A DNA stretch of 40,185 nucleotides from an uncultured Methanobrevibacter sp. (lineage in GTDB: Archaea; Methanobacteriota; Methanobacteria; Methanobacteriales; Methanobacteriaceae), in the NCBI GenBank assembly GCA_900320955.1, contig ONUN01000023.1, positions 1-40,185 of the forward strand, given 5' to 3'. The notes beneath the pieces are model-generated. The model had not been told where the DNA came from, made no database searches, and saw only the letters and a program-made list of their open reading frames with translations. This document shows, one piece after another, positions 8,708 to 18,678 of the stretch. The number at the start of each line of letters is the position of its first letter. Positions within the stretch are counted from its first letter, which is position 1. The position numbers and the translations under genes are program-made.

Positions 8708-9021
8708 TCGAAATCCCCTTTATTCAATTTTGCCTGATCAGAGTCATAAGAAGAACCTATCAGTTCGCCCGTATTAGAATCATATTGACGGAATCCTCCA
8801 TCACTATAGGATACTTCCTTATAGGAGCCTCCACCTGCCTGACCGTTTTCCTTAATTTGTTCTTTTACAACATCAGAAGATCCACTATTACTTACTTTAT
8901 CTACAACCTTATTCAAAGCAGAGCCCCCACCATCAGAGTCTAAAAACTTATATGCTACAGCACCGCTGCCGATGACAAGTATCGCTGCAATAACCAATAT
9001 TGCTATTATAAAGCCTTTCAT
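8704..9021 (-). CDS. Unknown small membrane-anchored protein
   Basis: 105 residues. Residues 3-24 (GFIIAILVIAAILVIGSGAV) form a membrane anchor or uncleaved signal. The rest is hydrophilic, rich in Gly, Ser and Asp, probably outside the cell. It has a good GAGGTGA ribosome binding site just before the ATG at 9021 and overlaps the next gene by 4 nt. It heads the run leading into purC. Such short anchored proteins are common in Methanobacteriales; the function is unknown. Confidence 0.75.
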   Translation of the reverse strand: MKGFIIAILVIAAILVIGSGAVAYKFLDSDGGGSALNKVVDKVSNSGSSDVVKEQIKENGQAGGGSYKEVSYSDGGFRQYDSNTGELIGSSYDSDQAKLNKGDFD

Positions 9022-9068
9022 ATTTTCACCTCTAAAAAAAATATTTCGCTAATAAGTATGAACAAAAG

Positions 9069-9078
9069 TTATAAAAAT
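9069..9078 (+). promoter_or_regulatory. TATA-like box, likely for a leaderless transcript
   Basis: TTATAAAAAT lies with its centre about 28 bp upstream of the ATG at 9102. No ribosome binding site precedes that ATG. The spacing fits transcription starting at or next to the start codon. Its complement also reads TTTTTATAA, so it could serve the divergent gene at 9021 as well. Confidence 0.4.
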
Positions 9079-9101
9079 ACTTTTCTATAATATATATTAT
9101 T

Positions 9102-9308
9102 ATGGATATGAAAAATACCACAATACTTCTCATGTTTTTATTATGCATAATAGGTCTGATTGCTGGAGTTTACTATAACGAATCAAGCGACAGCACTGCA
9201 ACATTTAACAAGTATGAAGAAGTAGTTCATGAAGATCCAAATGGAACCATTACCATCCAATTGGAAGTGAAGCAAAACGAAAACGCTTTAAATAAATTCT
9301 TTACCTGA
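9102..9308 (+). CDS. Small single-pass membrane protein
   Basis: 68 residues. Residues 4-24 form a membrane helix (NTTILLMFLLCIIGLIAGVYY), followed by a hydrophilic, acidic tail of about 44 residues. An ATG two codons further (9108) is an alternative start. It is divergent from the 105-residue anchored protein and convergent with the symporter gene. No family recognised. Coding status rests on the clear helix-plus-tail design, the promoter spacing and the lack of any competing frame. Confidence 0.6.
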   Translation: MDMKNTTILLMFLLCIIGLIAGVYYNESSDSTATFNKYEEVVHEDPNGTITIQLEVKQNENALNKFFT

Positions 9309-9335
9309 AAAATCTATTTTTAAAAAATTAGAAAA

Positions 9336-9364
9336 GAATATAGAGTTAATTATAATCTATACTC
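9336..9364. terminator. Imperfect hairpin between convergent genes
   Basis: GAATATAGA (9336-9344) pairs with TCTATACTC (9356-9364) in 8 of 9 positions with an 11-nt loop. It includes the symporter stop codon (9357-9359). T-rich sequence follows on the plus strand. Confidence 0.45.
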
Positions 9365-10844
9365 TTTCTTCAGTATCATCCCATTCAGGATTTTTAGCAG
9401 GCATAATAGTGAAAATGCCTGTCGCAATTAAAAGCAGCAAAGCAGTAACGATTGTAAAGTTAAGCTGATCTATAGTTCCTGCATTGATAACATCAATGAG
9501 TCCTCCAATCCAGATGATTGAAATGAAAATCGGAAGGATATACTTAACAATTACCAGCCACCATTTGCCCACTTTGATTGTTTTAGACCTTGAATTGAGA
9601 AAATCAATGAGCTTTTCAGCTTTGAATATCCATGCAAATATTATGCACTCTAAAATCACACCGAAAAGGAGTGCAATTTGATTGATGAATGTATCTACAA
9701 ATCCAAGCAGTTCTCCCCCGTAAGCGGTAGCGTAAATCATTGACATTGCCGCACCAACTATTACCAGTATTGTCATTGTCCTGGACCTTGTAAGGCCAAA
9801 CTTGTTTTGAATGGAAAATGACAACGGTTCGATTGTTGATAAAATGCTTGTAAGTCCTGCAAGATAAACTGTCAAAAAGAACAATGGTCCTAAAACGTAA
9901 GCCCACTGACCCAATACATTAAATACTGTAGGATAGACTACAAATACAAGACCGGTTCCCTGAGTTACAAGGTCCGCTACAGCTGTTCCGGACTGAAGTG
10001 ACATGTATCCTAAAATTGAGAAAACCCCTAAAGCGGCGAAGTTTTCAAAAAGTGAATTAGCAAGAGCAATTGAGATTGTATTTGTAATCAAATCAGCATC
10101 ATCGCTTGTATAGCTTGCATATGTAAATGCTATTGACATTCCCAGGCTTAATGAAAATACAATCTGTCCGAATGCAGCCATCCATATTTCAAAGTGTGTT
10201 AAAAGTGACCAGTCAGGGTTGAAGAGTTCCGCAAGACCTATTGAAGCACCAGGCAAAGTCAATGAAAACCCAACAATAATTACCATAATGATAAAGAGTG
10301 CAGGTACCAAAACTTTTGAAACCTTACCCAAACCTTCTTCCAAATCCCTGTGAGATATAAACCAAATGATTACCCAACCGATAAGCATTGCAACAGCAAT
10401 GATTGGAATGAAATGGGTCAAACCGGACATTGATTCTGATGATTGAAGAAGAGTGGTTGCAAAGAAAGTGTCCGGGTTTGCGCCCCAACCCTTGGTGAAA
10501 CTCAAAATCATGTAAATTCCATCCCAGCCAAGAATAGCTGAGTAATAAATCATAATCATAAAAACAGCAACCGGCAAAAGCCAGCCTAAATATTCCCAAT
10601 TGGAGTGAATCTTCCTAATCGCCTTTGGAAAGGAAGACTTAAAATTATATCCGACACCATACTCCAAAATCAAAAATGGAATTCCCATCAAAAGAATAGC
10701 CACAATATAAGGGATATAAAATGCTCCCCCACCATTAGAGTAAAGTACATACGGATATCTCCAAATGTTTCCAAGTCCAACGGCAGAACCAATCATTGCA
10801 AGGATGAATGAAAGGTTGCTGCCCCATTCATTTTTATCTGCCAT
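9357..10844 (-). CDS. Sodium:neurotransmitter symporter family (SNF) transporter
   Basis: 495 residues from the ATG at 10842-10844, preceded by GGAAATT. The frame can be extended 9 nt to a TTG, but the internal ATG fits the ribosome site better. The first helix carries SAVGLGNIWRYPY, the sodium- and substrate-binding signature of the LeuT/SNF fold. About 11-12 membrane helices follow, with an unwound helix-6 region (FGQIVFSLSLGMSIAFTYASY). Family members import amino acids or related amines with Na+. The substrate cannot be told from sequence alone. A monocistronic unit is likely, with about 175 bp of AT-rich spacer upstream. Confidence 0.93.
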   Translation of the reverse strand: MADKNEWGSNLSFILAMIGSAVGLGNIWRYPYVLYSNGGGAFYIPYIVAILLMGIPFLILEYGVGYNFKSSFPKAIRKIHSNWEYLGWLLPVAVFMIMIYYSAILGWDGIYMILSFTKGWGANPDTFFATTLLQSSESMSGLTHFIPIIAVAMLIGWVIIWFISHRDLEEGLGKVSKVLVPALFIIMVIIVGFSLTLPGASIGLAELFNPDWSLLTHFEIWMAAFGQIVFSLSLGMSIAFTYASYTSDDADLITNTISIALANSLFENFAALGVFSILGYMSLQSGTAVADLVTQGTGLVFVVYPTVFNVLGQWAYVLGPLFFLTVYLAGLTSILSTIEPLSFSIQNKFGLTRSRTMTILVIVGAAMSMIYATAYGGELLGFVDTFINQIALLFGVILECIIFAWIFKAEKLIDFLNSRSKTIKVGKWWLVIVKYILPIFISIIWIGGLIDVINAGTIDQLNFTIVTALLLLIATGIFTIMPAKNPEWDDTEERV

Positions 10845-11019
10845 AATTTCCAATTTCCTATATTTATACTAAATAACTTTATAGTTAAAAGGTTAAATAG
10901 GTTTAGATTTAAGAAAAAATGAAAATTATTAAGAAAAATAGTAAAATACCGAATAAAATAAGATTAAAAAATATAAATTTTATAAATGTTAAAAATAAAT
11001 TTCAAAAATTATGAAAAAA

Positions 11020-12027
11020 TTAATCTTCATCATTTATGGACTTGTCAAGCTGTTCAGCAGATGAGCCGACAGATATCTTTTCCAAAACGGATGAACCGTA
11101 ATAAGGCAAGATCACCAGACCGATAATTGTAGCCATCCAAAAGGAAATCAGCCTTTCAATCAATGTTACAGGTCCTGCAAGTGAAAGTGAAATACCTGCT
11201 TTTGAGTAAAAACCAATCATTATACCGTCAACTGCTCCAAGACCTCCAGGAAGAAGCGGAATCATACCTACAAGAGAAGCAATAATGAATACTTCACCTA
11301 TGACAATCACATTCAGGGAAGCTCCGAATGCCAAAAATACAATATATACCCTTAAAATCTCAAAAACCCAAATCAAAAAGGACAATGGAATTGTATAATA
11401 CAAAAGCTTCTTGTTTAAAAGCAGCATAGACATGGTTTTCTGAAAACCGAAGATGTTGTCATGAATGCTTTTTTCCAAATCCTCGGAACTTTTCTTATAG
11501 AATCTGTTGACGATTCTGAAAATGAATTTCTCAAGACGGCTTCCAAAACCGGGATTTATGCACAGATAAATAAGAATTCCCAAAACCACAAGAATTCCGA
11601 TTACTGACAATACCAATACGACAACCAGCCATGTTGGAATCTCAAAGTACAAATCCAAAACCCTATCTGCCACAACCCCCGCAAAGGTGTCCTTTAAGTC
11701 ATAACCCGCTTCACGGGATAAAATGTAAGCCCTTACAGGTTCACCGCCTCCACGACCGGAAGGAGTGATGTTGTTGACCGCAAGTCCAACCATCATCATA
11801 GGAAGCAGACTTCTGAAACTGGACCTGATATTCACTGAATCATTGACCAGTTTCCAACGCAAAGTGTATAAAAAATAAGTGAATATCTGTATACCGATAG
11901 CTAGTGCTATCAAAGCTAAGTTAGCTGTTTTTAAAGCATCCAGAATATTTTCAATTCCAATGAAATAAAACATCACTATTAAAATTAAAAAACTAACTAT
12001 GATGAAAATAGCAGATTTTTTATCCAT
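11020..12027 (-). CDS. LPG-synthase-type transmembrane protein (flippase-like, UPF0104)
   Basis: 335 residues with about 8 membrane helices. The segments LRWKLVNDS, NNITPSGRGGGEPVRAYILSREAG-like core (about residues 85-110) and LLPGGLGAVDGIMIGF are hallmarks of the lysylphosphatidylglycerol-synthase membrane domain family. The soluble aminoacyl-transfer domain of bacterial MprF is absent. Stand-alone members are thought to move lipids or lipid-linked precursors across the membrane, but this is unproven in archaea. It is followed at 48 bp by the membrane glycosyltransferase on the same strand, suggesting a shared role in lipid-linked glycans. Confidence 0.85.
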   Translation of the reverse strand: MDKKSAIFIIVSFLILIVMFYFIGIENILDALKTANLALIALAIGIQIFTYFLYTLRWKLVNDSVNIRSSFRSLLPMMMVGLAVNNITPSGRGGGEPVRAYILSREAGYDLKDTFAGVVADRVLDLYFEIPTWLVVVLVLSVIGILVVLGILIYLCINPGFGSRLEKFIFRIVNRFYKKSSEDLEKSIHDNIFGFQKTMSMLLLNKKLLYYTIPLSFLIWVFEILRVYIVFLAFGASLNVIVIGEVFIIASLVGMIPLLPGGLGAVDGIMIGFYSKAGISLSLAGPVTLIERLISFWMATIIGLVILPYYGSSVLEKISVGSSAEQLDKSINDED

Positions 12028-12075
12028 ATAATAAGTTATCTGATATTCCTATAAATAATATTCGTTTTATGAAGG

Positions 12076-13785
12076 TCATTTTTCATTTCCGTAATAATAT
12101 AATGACACCTCACCACTCTGATATAGCTTGGTGTAAGGATGACCAGCAGTATTATTGTAATTTGCAATATAATAGGTAATATTATTGTCCTTTAATTCAT
12201 CTGTAAAATTGTTTTCTTTTGAAATTTTTTCAACAGGCAGAATATCCTTTTTCAATAAAAATGACATGTCCTCTCCACGATCAGCCCAGATTGCCTTATT
12301 CATATATTGAGAGTCATGTTCCATCAGCCAATTGCACACATCCTTTTCTTCAGACGAAGCGGTCATGAAATTGTCATGCATTTGATTATCATAGGTATGA
12401 GGAGAATTTGAAAGTGCATAAACTCCAGAACACAGTAAAATAACACATACCAATGCAATAGGAGCGACAGTCTTGATTTTATCCATATATTTTACATTTT
12501 TGAGCACGTCAAATATCAAATCAAGAGACAAGATTATTGAATATGCAAAGAAAGGCAGCATCGGTATGAAGTACCTGTCCACTTTGATGCTGTAATAGGT
12601 AAAAAAGATGAAATTAACCATAAACCAATAAAGCATTACAAAATCCAAAGTAAAATAATCCATTTTTGTCTTGTTTAATATATAATATAAAGCCAAAAAA
12701 GCAATTGAAGCAATGATTTCAGAGTAAACAACTGATATCTTTGTATATGCTGCTGAAAATACTATCAAACATATTAAAATCACCAAAAGTTTTAATTTTT
12801 TATTTTCCTGCTTTAAGATTGCCCTATTTTCCTTGTTGAACAGTTTTTTCACATATAAAATAAATCCAATAGCTAAAATTACTAAAAACAGGTTGGATAT
12901 TGGTGAAGGTTTACCTCCAGCCCATCTCATTTCAGATATTAAATAAACTCCAGGTTTTAAGGAATAAGGTATGAATTTACCGCTTCCAAGATAAATCGGA
13001 ATGTTATTGACATAATATGTGAAGTAATGCAGTACTTTTGATGTGTTTTGAGCCTGTGATATTCCTTGTCCCTGAGATACGAAAAACAAGCTGATATCCA
13101 AATAATAGTAAATTCCTATAAAAATTGCAAAGACAAGTCCTCCAGAACAGATTGCTATGATAATGTGCTTTAAATTCTCTTTAATGTATTCCAAAGGATT
13201 TTCAACAAGCAAGTATTGAATCAATAAAACTGGAACCATTAAAATGCAAGTATATCTTGTAAAAAATCCAAGACCAACCAATGCAAAGGCAAGATATGAG
13301 AATTTCGGATTCCTTTTAAATGACAATCTCATGAAATAAACAGCCCAAATCGACACACACATCCCCGGAATATCAATCATTCCTTTTGTAACCCAAACTA
13401 AAATCAAAGGAAATGTTGCTAGAATCATGGATCCGGTAAAGCTTAAAACTTCGCTGAATCTTAATCTGAATAAGAAATAGATTCCTATTCCGGACAATAT
13501 GTAAAATACGCTGCTTACAACAAGTATTGTAAAATCAGATATGAATCCCATCCTGAAGAACAATGATGTCAACATGGGAATGAAAGGAGACAAGCCCCTA
13601 GTGGCATTAAATCCAGTATCATAGCCTGCATAAAATAGAGCATTATTTAAATAGAAAAAAACATCCCTTACATAATAAACTCCTGCTTTTCCATCGATAT
13701 TAAGCAATAATAATGTGATACTGACTAATATTACAGTTAAAGCTGAAATTGCAATTATGTCATTTTTATGCTGTTTAAAATCCAT
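12076..13785 (-). CDS. GT-C type membrane glycosyltransferase (GT39/PMT-like)
   Basis: 569 residues from the ATG at 13783-13785, which has GGAGAT five bases upstream; a GTG four codons earlier is less likely. About 12 membrane helices. The first outer loop contains YVRDVFFYLNNALFYAG, with the acidic residue that GT-C enzymes use. A C-terminal soluble part (about residues 470-569) includes a loop with CNWLMEHDSQ. GT39-type enzymes use polyprenyl-phosphate sugars as donors on the outer face of the membrane. The acceptor here is unknown: protein or lipid glycan. It precedes the flippase-like gene by 48 bp. Confidence 0.8.
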   Translation of the reverse strand: MDFKQHKNDIIAISALTVILVSITLLLLNIDGKAGVYYVRDVFFYLNNALFYAGYDTGFNATRGLSPFIPMLTSLFFRMGFISDFTILVVSSVFYILSGIGIYFLFRLRFSEVLSFTGSMILATFPLILVWVTKGMIDIPGMCVSIWAVYFMRLSFKRNPKFSYLAFALVGLGFFTRYTCILMVPVLLIQYLLVENPLEYIKENLKHIIIAICSGGLVFAIFIGIYYYLDISLFFVSQGQGISQAQNTSKVLHYFTYYVNNIPIYLGSGKFIPYSLKPGVYLISEMRWAGGKPSPISNLFLVILAIGFILYVKKLFNKENRAILKQENKKLKLLVILICLIVFSAAYTKISVVYSEIIASIAFLALYYILNKTKMDYFTLDFVMLYWFMVNFIFFTYYSIKVDRYFIPMLPFFAYSIILSLDLIFDVLKNVKYMDKIKTVAPIALVCVILLCSGVYALSNSPHTYDNQMHDNFMTASSEEKDVCNWLMEHDSQYMNKAIWADRGEDMSFLLKKDILPVEKISKENNFTDELKDNNITYYIANYNNTAGHPYTKLYQSGEVSLYYYGNEK

Positions 13786-14009
13786 AAATATCTCCACAAT
13801 AACCTAAAATTGAAAAATCTTAACATCTCTCATCAAGCAAGATACTTTAAAATCACTATACAAATATTTGAACTCAAAGCAATTTAAAGTTATCTATAAA
13901 GACAATAGTTGCCCATAATCTGTTAAAAACTATGCAAAACAACATGATTAAGTGGTGCAATGAATCTATGTTAAAATCAAGTTTCTATTTATTATTCCTT
14001 TTCGAAAAT

Positions 14010-14828
14010 TCATATTTGATTTGAGGGAATAACGATTGAGAATCTAAAACCGATTACATAAATCAATGGAATTTTACGGTCACTGATTAAAATAGGTTTT
14101 TCCTTAACTTTTAACTGATTTTTTTTAATATATACATTGATTAGTCTTTCAGACAAAAATCCTAAAATTCTTCTTTGGTTTTCAGGATACTTTTCAAAAT
14201 CAATTTCGGACTCCATCTTTTTTAAAATATCAAATACCCATTCAAAATAGTCATCGGCCAATTCCTTTCTACAGATGAACATGTTAAACCAGTAACATGT
14301 CTTTTCATTTAACATTTCATCATAATAGGGAAGATAGTCAGGATAATCTTTTTCTAAAATATTTCTTAATTTGCAATAATCTTCAATATAAGGACCATAA
14401 TCAAGATATTTCCTTGTCTTTTTAATGTCATCGACATTTGTCATGCCCATGCGAACCCTATTCGGCATAATGATGTCGTGATCCTTTAGAATTTCCTCAA
14501 TGTCATTTCTTTCTAGTATCTTCAAGGAAATGTTTTTGGCAAAATATCTTCTGTAATGGCAAAATCCAATGATGTCTGCATCTGAATTTTTCCATGCCCA
14601 ATATTCACCGGTCATTTCAGCATAATATTTGTTTAAATCAGAGATATTGTCTCCAGAGTCATCTCTCAAATATCCAAAATCATCATTGTAATTAATACTT
14701 CCATTTAATAATGGCAAATACATTTCATCGATAGGGCAATCAAATTTTTTATGAGTTAAAACATAAATAGAAACATTATTAGAATTATCAGACTTTATTG
14801 AATCAATCGAGTTATTCTCGTTTATCAT
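14010..14828 (-). CDS. DUF4422 protein, probable glycosyltransferase
   Basis: 272 residues, soluble. Marks of the DUF4422 family: [11 protein letters not shown] near the N-terminus, [10 protein letters not shown] at about residues 88-97, the DHDIIMPN segment and [10 protein letters not shown]. Such proteins are common in capsule and surface-polysaccharide loci and are taken as glycosyltransferases on context. The start lies 17 nt inside the end of wecB, with a GGAATGATG-like site, so it is translationally coupled to it. It ends the minus-strand half of the glycan island. The 13786-14009 gap downstream has no gene I can see. Confidence 0.8.
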   Translation of the reverse strand: MINENNSIDSIKSDNSNNVSIYVLTHKKFDCPIDEMYLPLLNGSINYNDDFGYLRDDSGDNISDLNKYYAEMTGEYWAWKNSDADIIGFCHYRRYFAKNISLKILERNDIEEILKDHDIIMPNRVRMGMTNVDDIKKTRKYLDYGPYIEDYCKLRNILEKDYPDYLPYYDEMLNEKTCYWFNMFICRKELADDYFEWVFDILKKMESEIDFEKYPENQRRILGFLSERLINVYIKKNQLKVKEKPILISDRKIPLIYVIGFRFSIVIPSNQI

Positions 14829-16134
14829 AAATAATCATCATTCCATTTAAATTTAGTTCATCACTAGGGAATACCATTTTTTCACCATCGAATACCATAT
14901 GAATTAATGCATTTTCAATATCCTCAAAATCATTGACAGATATATCTTCAGAAATATTTTTCATTTTTCTAGCAAATGAACCCATAATATCTTCAGGAGC
15001 AGTAATATTTAGTAATCCTTCACCATAGTATTTTTCAATAGCATCGACAGTATTTTTGGCAGCATCGCCTTGACCATATGGATTTGGTGCATTTTTCATT
15101 TTATCTGCAAAACCATCATCATTTAAAATTTTACGGGAATTATCTAAAATAGCTTTTTTATCTGAACCAACTAAAATATTTCCACCAGCAGTTACAGTTT
15201 CTGGCCTTTCAGTATTATATCTTAATGTCAATGCAGGCACATTGAGAGTTATTGCTTCTTCTTGAAGACCACCAGAATCTGTTAAAATTAATGTTGATTT
15301 TGAAGTCAAAAGTAAGAAATCCAAATATCCTATTGGTTTAATAATATGAACATGTTCCAGATTATTTAATTCATCGAATAATCCAAAATTTTCAAGAGTA
15401 TTTTTAGTACGTGGATGTATTGGGAAAATAATGTTCATTTCTTCCAATTCTTTTAAAGCATCAACAATATTCTTCACTCTGCTTTTTACATCAACATTTT
15501 CAGCCCTATGCATTGTTAATGTTAAAATATTTTCCATATTCTCAATATTCAAATCTTTTAGAGAATTCTCACCAAACCCTCTTTTTTCAGCTATTTTTAA
15601 ATGTCTAAAACAAGCATCAACAACAGTATTTCCAGTTATGATTAAATTTTTTCTAGAAAACCCTTCAGCTAACAGATTAATTGCTGATTCTTCAGTAGGG
15701 ATAAAATACATTGCAGAGCAGATATCTGCAACCTTCCTATTAATCTCCTCAGGCATTGTTAAATCAAATGATCTGAGGCCTGCTTCAACATGACCCACAG
15801 CAATATGTAATTTAGCTGCAACAAGAGCACCTGCAAGTACTGCATTAGTATCTCCTTGAACAAGCACAATATCTGGATTTTCTTTTAGCATGATTTCTTC
15901 AATACCCTCCATCATATTTCCAGTTTGCTTACCATGACTGCCGGAACCAACATGAATATTATAATCAGGAGCAGGAATTTCTAAATCTCTAAAAAAGTTA
16001 TCAGACATCTCTTTATCATAATGTTGTCCAGTATGTAGAACAACCTGATTAATTCCTCTTTGATTGATTTCAGCAATGATGGGTGCCATCTTAATAATTT
16101 CGGGTCTTGTACCTATAATACTCATTATTTTCAT
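14812..16134 (-). CDS. wecB: UDP-N-acetylglucosamine 2-epimerase (non-hydrolysing), with C-terminal extension
   Basis: 440 residues from the ATG at 16132-16134, so that the protein begins [20 protein letters not shown] as in the family; the open frame extends 51 nt further without support. It converts UDP-GlcNAc to UDP-ManNAc. Visible motifs: [60 protein letters not shown] and DSGGLQEEA. The standard enzyme ends near residue 373. A 67-residue tail follows, including [20 protein letters not shown], with no counterpart I know. It supplies sugar nucleotides to the neighbouring glycosyltransferases. Confidence 0.95.
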   Translation of the reverse strand: MKIMSIIGTRPEIIKMAPIIAEINQRGINQVVLHTGQHYDKEMSDNFFRDLEIPAPDYNIHVGSGSHGKQTGNMMEGIEEIMLKENPDIVLVQGDTNAVLAGALVAAKLHIAVGHVEAGLRSFDLTMPEEINRKVADICSAMYFIPTEESAINLLAEGFSRKNLIITGNTVVDACFRHLKIAEKRGFGENSLKDLNIENMENILTLTMHRAENVDVKSRVKNIVDALKELEEMNIIFPIHPRTKNTLENFGLFDELNNLEHVHIIKPIGYLDFLLLTSKSTLILTDSGGLQEEAITLNVPALTLRYNTERPETVTAGGNILVGSDKKAILDNSRKILNDDGFADKMKNAPNPYGQGDAAKNTVDAIEKYYGEGLLNITAPEDIMGSFARKMKNISEDISVNDFEDIENALIHMVFDGEKMVFPSDELNLNGMMIIYDKRE

Positions 16135-16243
16135 CCTATCCACAACCATTATTTTAATAAATAATACACTTATTAAAAATTCCAATGAATTCTAGTGTTT
16201 TAAATTGTTAATCTGAAACTTATACACTACCAACGTTAATCAT

Positions 16244-17299
16244 TTAATATTGGGTTGAAATTAAAAATGAAACTTTACGCATCATCTTACGTAAAACCGG
16301 ACTATCATAAACACGACCCAATATTTCAGAAATAAAAGCTGCAATAGAATAGTGTTCATTTGCAATAAAATAATTTAAAATTTTAAAATGAATTACATCA
16401 AAATCTTTAATATTTAACTCCTTTTCCAGTTCATGGATTTCTTTAAAGAAAATTTTTCTTTTATTCCATGAAATTCCCGGCATTAAAGTATAAGCTTGAT
16501 AAATTAAAACTCTCATTTCATCATAAACAACAAATAAATTATTTTCAGCATGGTATTTTTTTAATAAATTATACATTAAATAAACTGCATTTATTCTGGA
16601 TTTAAATTTTTCTTCATCGCGAATATTTGTTATTGAAGTTTTTTCATCAGTGTCTCTTAATTTATTATAATACCCATAATATTCAATGAATACAATTTTT
16701 TTAGCATTAAATATTGTTTCTAAAGTAAAATATCCATCTTCCCCTAATTCATTAGGACATTCAAGATGATGATTCAATACAAATTGTTTATCATATATTC
16801 CAGCACACATTCCTGGACGGTAATATTTATGATAATTAATTATATTATCTTTATTATCATCAAAAACATATTCTTTTTCTTCTTTTAAAAAATTATGAGA
16901 TGTTTTAGATAATTTATCTCCCGCAACAAAGGTCCAATGTGAATAAACTAAATCAGCACCTGTTTCGACAATCTTATTATAATATACTTCACAGGCATCT
17001 TTTTCCCATTCATCATCAGGATCAATGAACATTAAATACTTTGATGAAGCTTGTTTTATTCCTACATTTCTAGGAATTCCCGCTCCACCATTATTTTTCT
17101 CTAAAAAGATTCCTTTACAATTATCATATTTATTAGTATATTCATTAATTATTTGCCTAGTATTATCCGTAGAACAATCATCAACTATTATTACTTCAAT
17201 ATTTTCAAAACCAATTGTTTGATTAATTATAGAATCCATTGCAGTATCTAAACAGTCATCAACATTAAAAGCAGGAATTATCATTGTTAAATAATACAT
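16244..17299 (-). CDS. Family 2 glycosyltransferase
   Basis: 351 residues, GT-A fold. N-terminal LTMIIPAFNVDDCLDTAMDS, then VDDCSTDN (39-46), GGAGIPRNVG and the metal-binding DPDD (93-96). The C-terminal ~150 residues are less conserved and lack clear membrane helices. It transfers a sugar from a nucleotide sugar in the cytoplasm; donor and acceptor are unknown. The ATG at 17299 has a TTGGAGATAAT ribosome site. It lies 109 bp upstream of wecB on the same strand. The same architecture recurs at 30910. Confidence 0.93.
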   Translation of the reverse strand: MYYLTMIIPAFNVDDCLDTAMDSIINQTIGFENIEVIIVDDCSTDNTRQIINEYTNKYDNCKGIFLEKNNGGAGIPRNVGIKQASSKYLMFIDPDDEWEKDACEVYYNKIVETGADLVYSHWTFVAGDKLSKTSHNFLKEEKEYVFDDNKDNIINYHKYYRPGMCAGIYDKQFVLNHHLECPNELGEDGYFTLETIFNAKKIVFIEYYGYYNKLRDTDEKTSITNIRDEEKFKSRINAVYLMYNLLKKYHAENNLFVVYDEMRVLIYQAYTLMPGISWNKRKIFFKEIHELEKELNIKDFDVIHFKILNYFIANEHYSIAAFISEILGRVYDSPVLRKMMRKVSFLISTQY

Positions 17300-17427
17300 A
17301 TATTATCTCCAATATGATATCTAATAATAATTTGGTATATAATAATATAATATTTATATCTTTTTATAAAGATAAATTTGAACTATTTATGCCTACAAAT
17401 TTAAGTAAAATATTTTTAGAATTTTAA

Positions 17428-18456
17428 TCAATTTTGTTTAGCTTTTTCAAATTCCATTTCCATTTCTTTAACCGCATTTTTATTAATTACATTTTTAACT
17501 AAAAAATATGGTGTCAAACCTAAAATAAAATCACCAATTTTATTTTCAGATAATTTTTGGAATAATCTTTGTTTGCCATTAAAGTTTGCAGTATAATCAA
17601 TAACAGATTCAAAATTCGCTAATTTGGCATAATGTTTGTATACTTCTGCATAAGGATGTTTTTCATTTTGCCATGGCCTAAAAAAGTCTGCTGCACAAAA
17701 ATGTAAAAATATGGGATTTTCTCTAGCATCATCCATGATTTCTTTAGAGTAATATTCATTATCAATACAAGAAAACTTTTTGGACACCTTATAAGACATG
17801 TACTGGAAATATCCTTGAAGATTATATCTAGGCGAAATAATTTTAATTTTATTTTTAAATGTATTGTTGATTATTCCTTGATCGTGTTGGTAAAATCTAT
17901 TTTGATTATTCATTATAAATTCTATGAATTTATCTTCAACATTATCTTCACGCCATTTCTTTAAATTAATACATAGCATACCTGCATTAATATAGTTATC
18001 TTCTTCAGAAATGCCCAACATTTCTTGAATTGTAGTATTGCAACAGTCCAATATCGCAGCACAATAATAATCGGAGATATCCTCATTCCATAAATGTTTT
18101 AATGAATCAACATTGAGAATATCACAGTCAATATATATTATTTTATCAATATTATTTGGAATTAAACTTGAAATAAATAATCTTGAATAAGTAGTGAATG
18201 AAGAAATATTGTCTCTTTCAAGAGAAACTATCTTAGAATTTAAATTTTCAATATTTTTTGTTTTTATAAACGATACATGACAATCATATTTATTTAATCT
18301 ATTGTTTATTTTTTCAATGTTTTGATTAGTAATGCCATCATTCAAAATAAATACATTTATCTCTTCAAAGTCATTTTGATTATTCTCTAAAACTGACACT
18401 ATTGATATAGTTAATAAAGGAACATAATTATCATCAGAAGCTAATACTATATTCAT
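17428..18456 (-). CDS. Family 8 glycosyltransferase
   Basis: 342 residues. The start MNIVLASDDNYVPLLTISIVS and the YIDCDIL motif (Asp110-Cys-Asp112, the metal-binding DxD) with INAGMLCINLKKW and QHDQGIINNTF are typical of retaining GT8 enzymes (LPS glucosyl/galactosyl-transferase type). The C-terminal part includes HFCAADFFRPW. The start follows GGTGATAACA-like sequence (AGGTGATAACAA). It is divergent from the flippase gene across the 18457-18678 AT-rich gap, which probably holds both promoters. First gene of the minus-strand glycan run. Confidence 0.93.
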   Translation of the reverse strand: MNIVLASDDNYVPLLTISIVSVLENNQNDFEEINVFILNDGITNQNIEKINNRLNKYDCHVSFIKTKNIENLNSKIVSLERDNISSFTTYSRLFISSLIPNNIDKIIYIDCDILNVDSLKHLWNEDISDYYCAAILDCCNTTIQEMLGISEEDNYINAGMLCINLKKWREDNVEDKFIEFIMNNQNRFYQHDQGIINNTFKNKIKIISPRYNLQGYFQYMSYKVSKKFSCIDNEYYSKEIMDDARENPIFLHFCAADFFRPWQNEKHPYAEVYKHYAKLANFESVIDYTANFNGKQRLFQKLSENKIGDFILGLTPYFLVKNVINKNAVKEMEMEFEKAKQN

Positions 18457-18678
18457 TTGTTATCACCTAACACAAATAATGTTTATTAATCATAATTTTT
18501 AAAAGTTTTTAATCAAAAAACCGATATCTTAAGAATTTAATTTTTTCATATGGTTAAACAATTCTAATATCAAAGACATATGGAATGGTTCTTTTTGAGA
18601 TTGAGAAAATCATGATAAAAATTATATATTGGTTAATTTATAATTAATTAATAAATTATATTGATTAAAGAAGATACC

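Noticed and set aside
15431-15793. 120-codon plus-strand frame inside wecB
   Set aside because: Fully antisense to the conserved epimerase, with low-complexity Phe/Ser content; no start signals.
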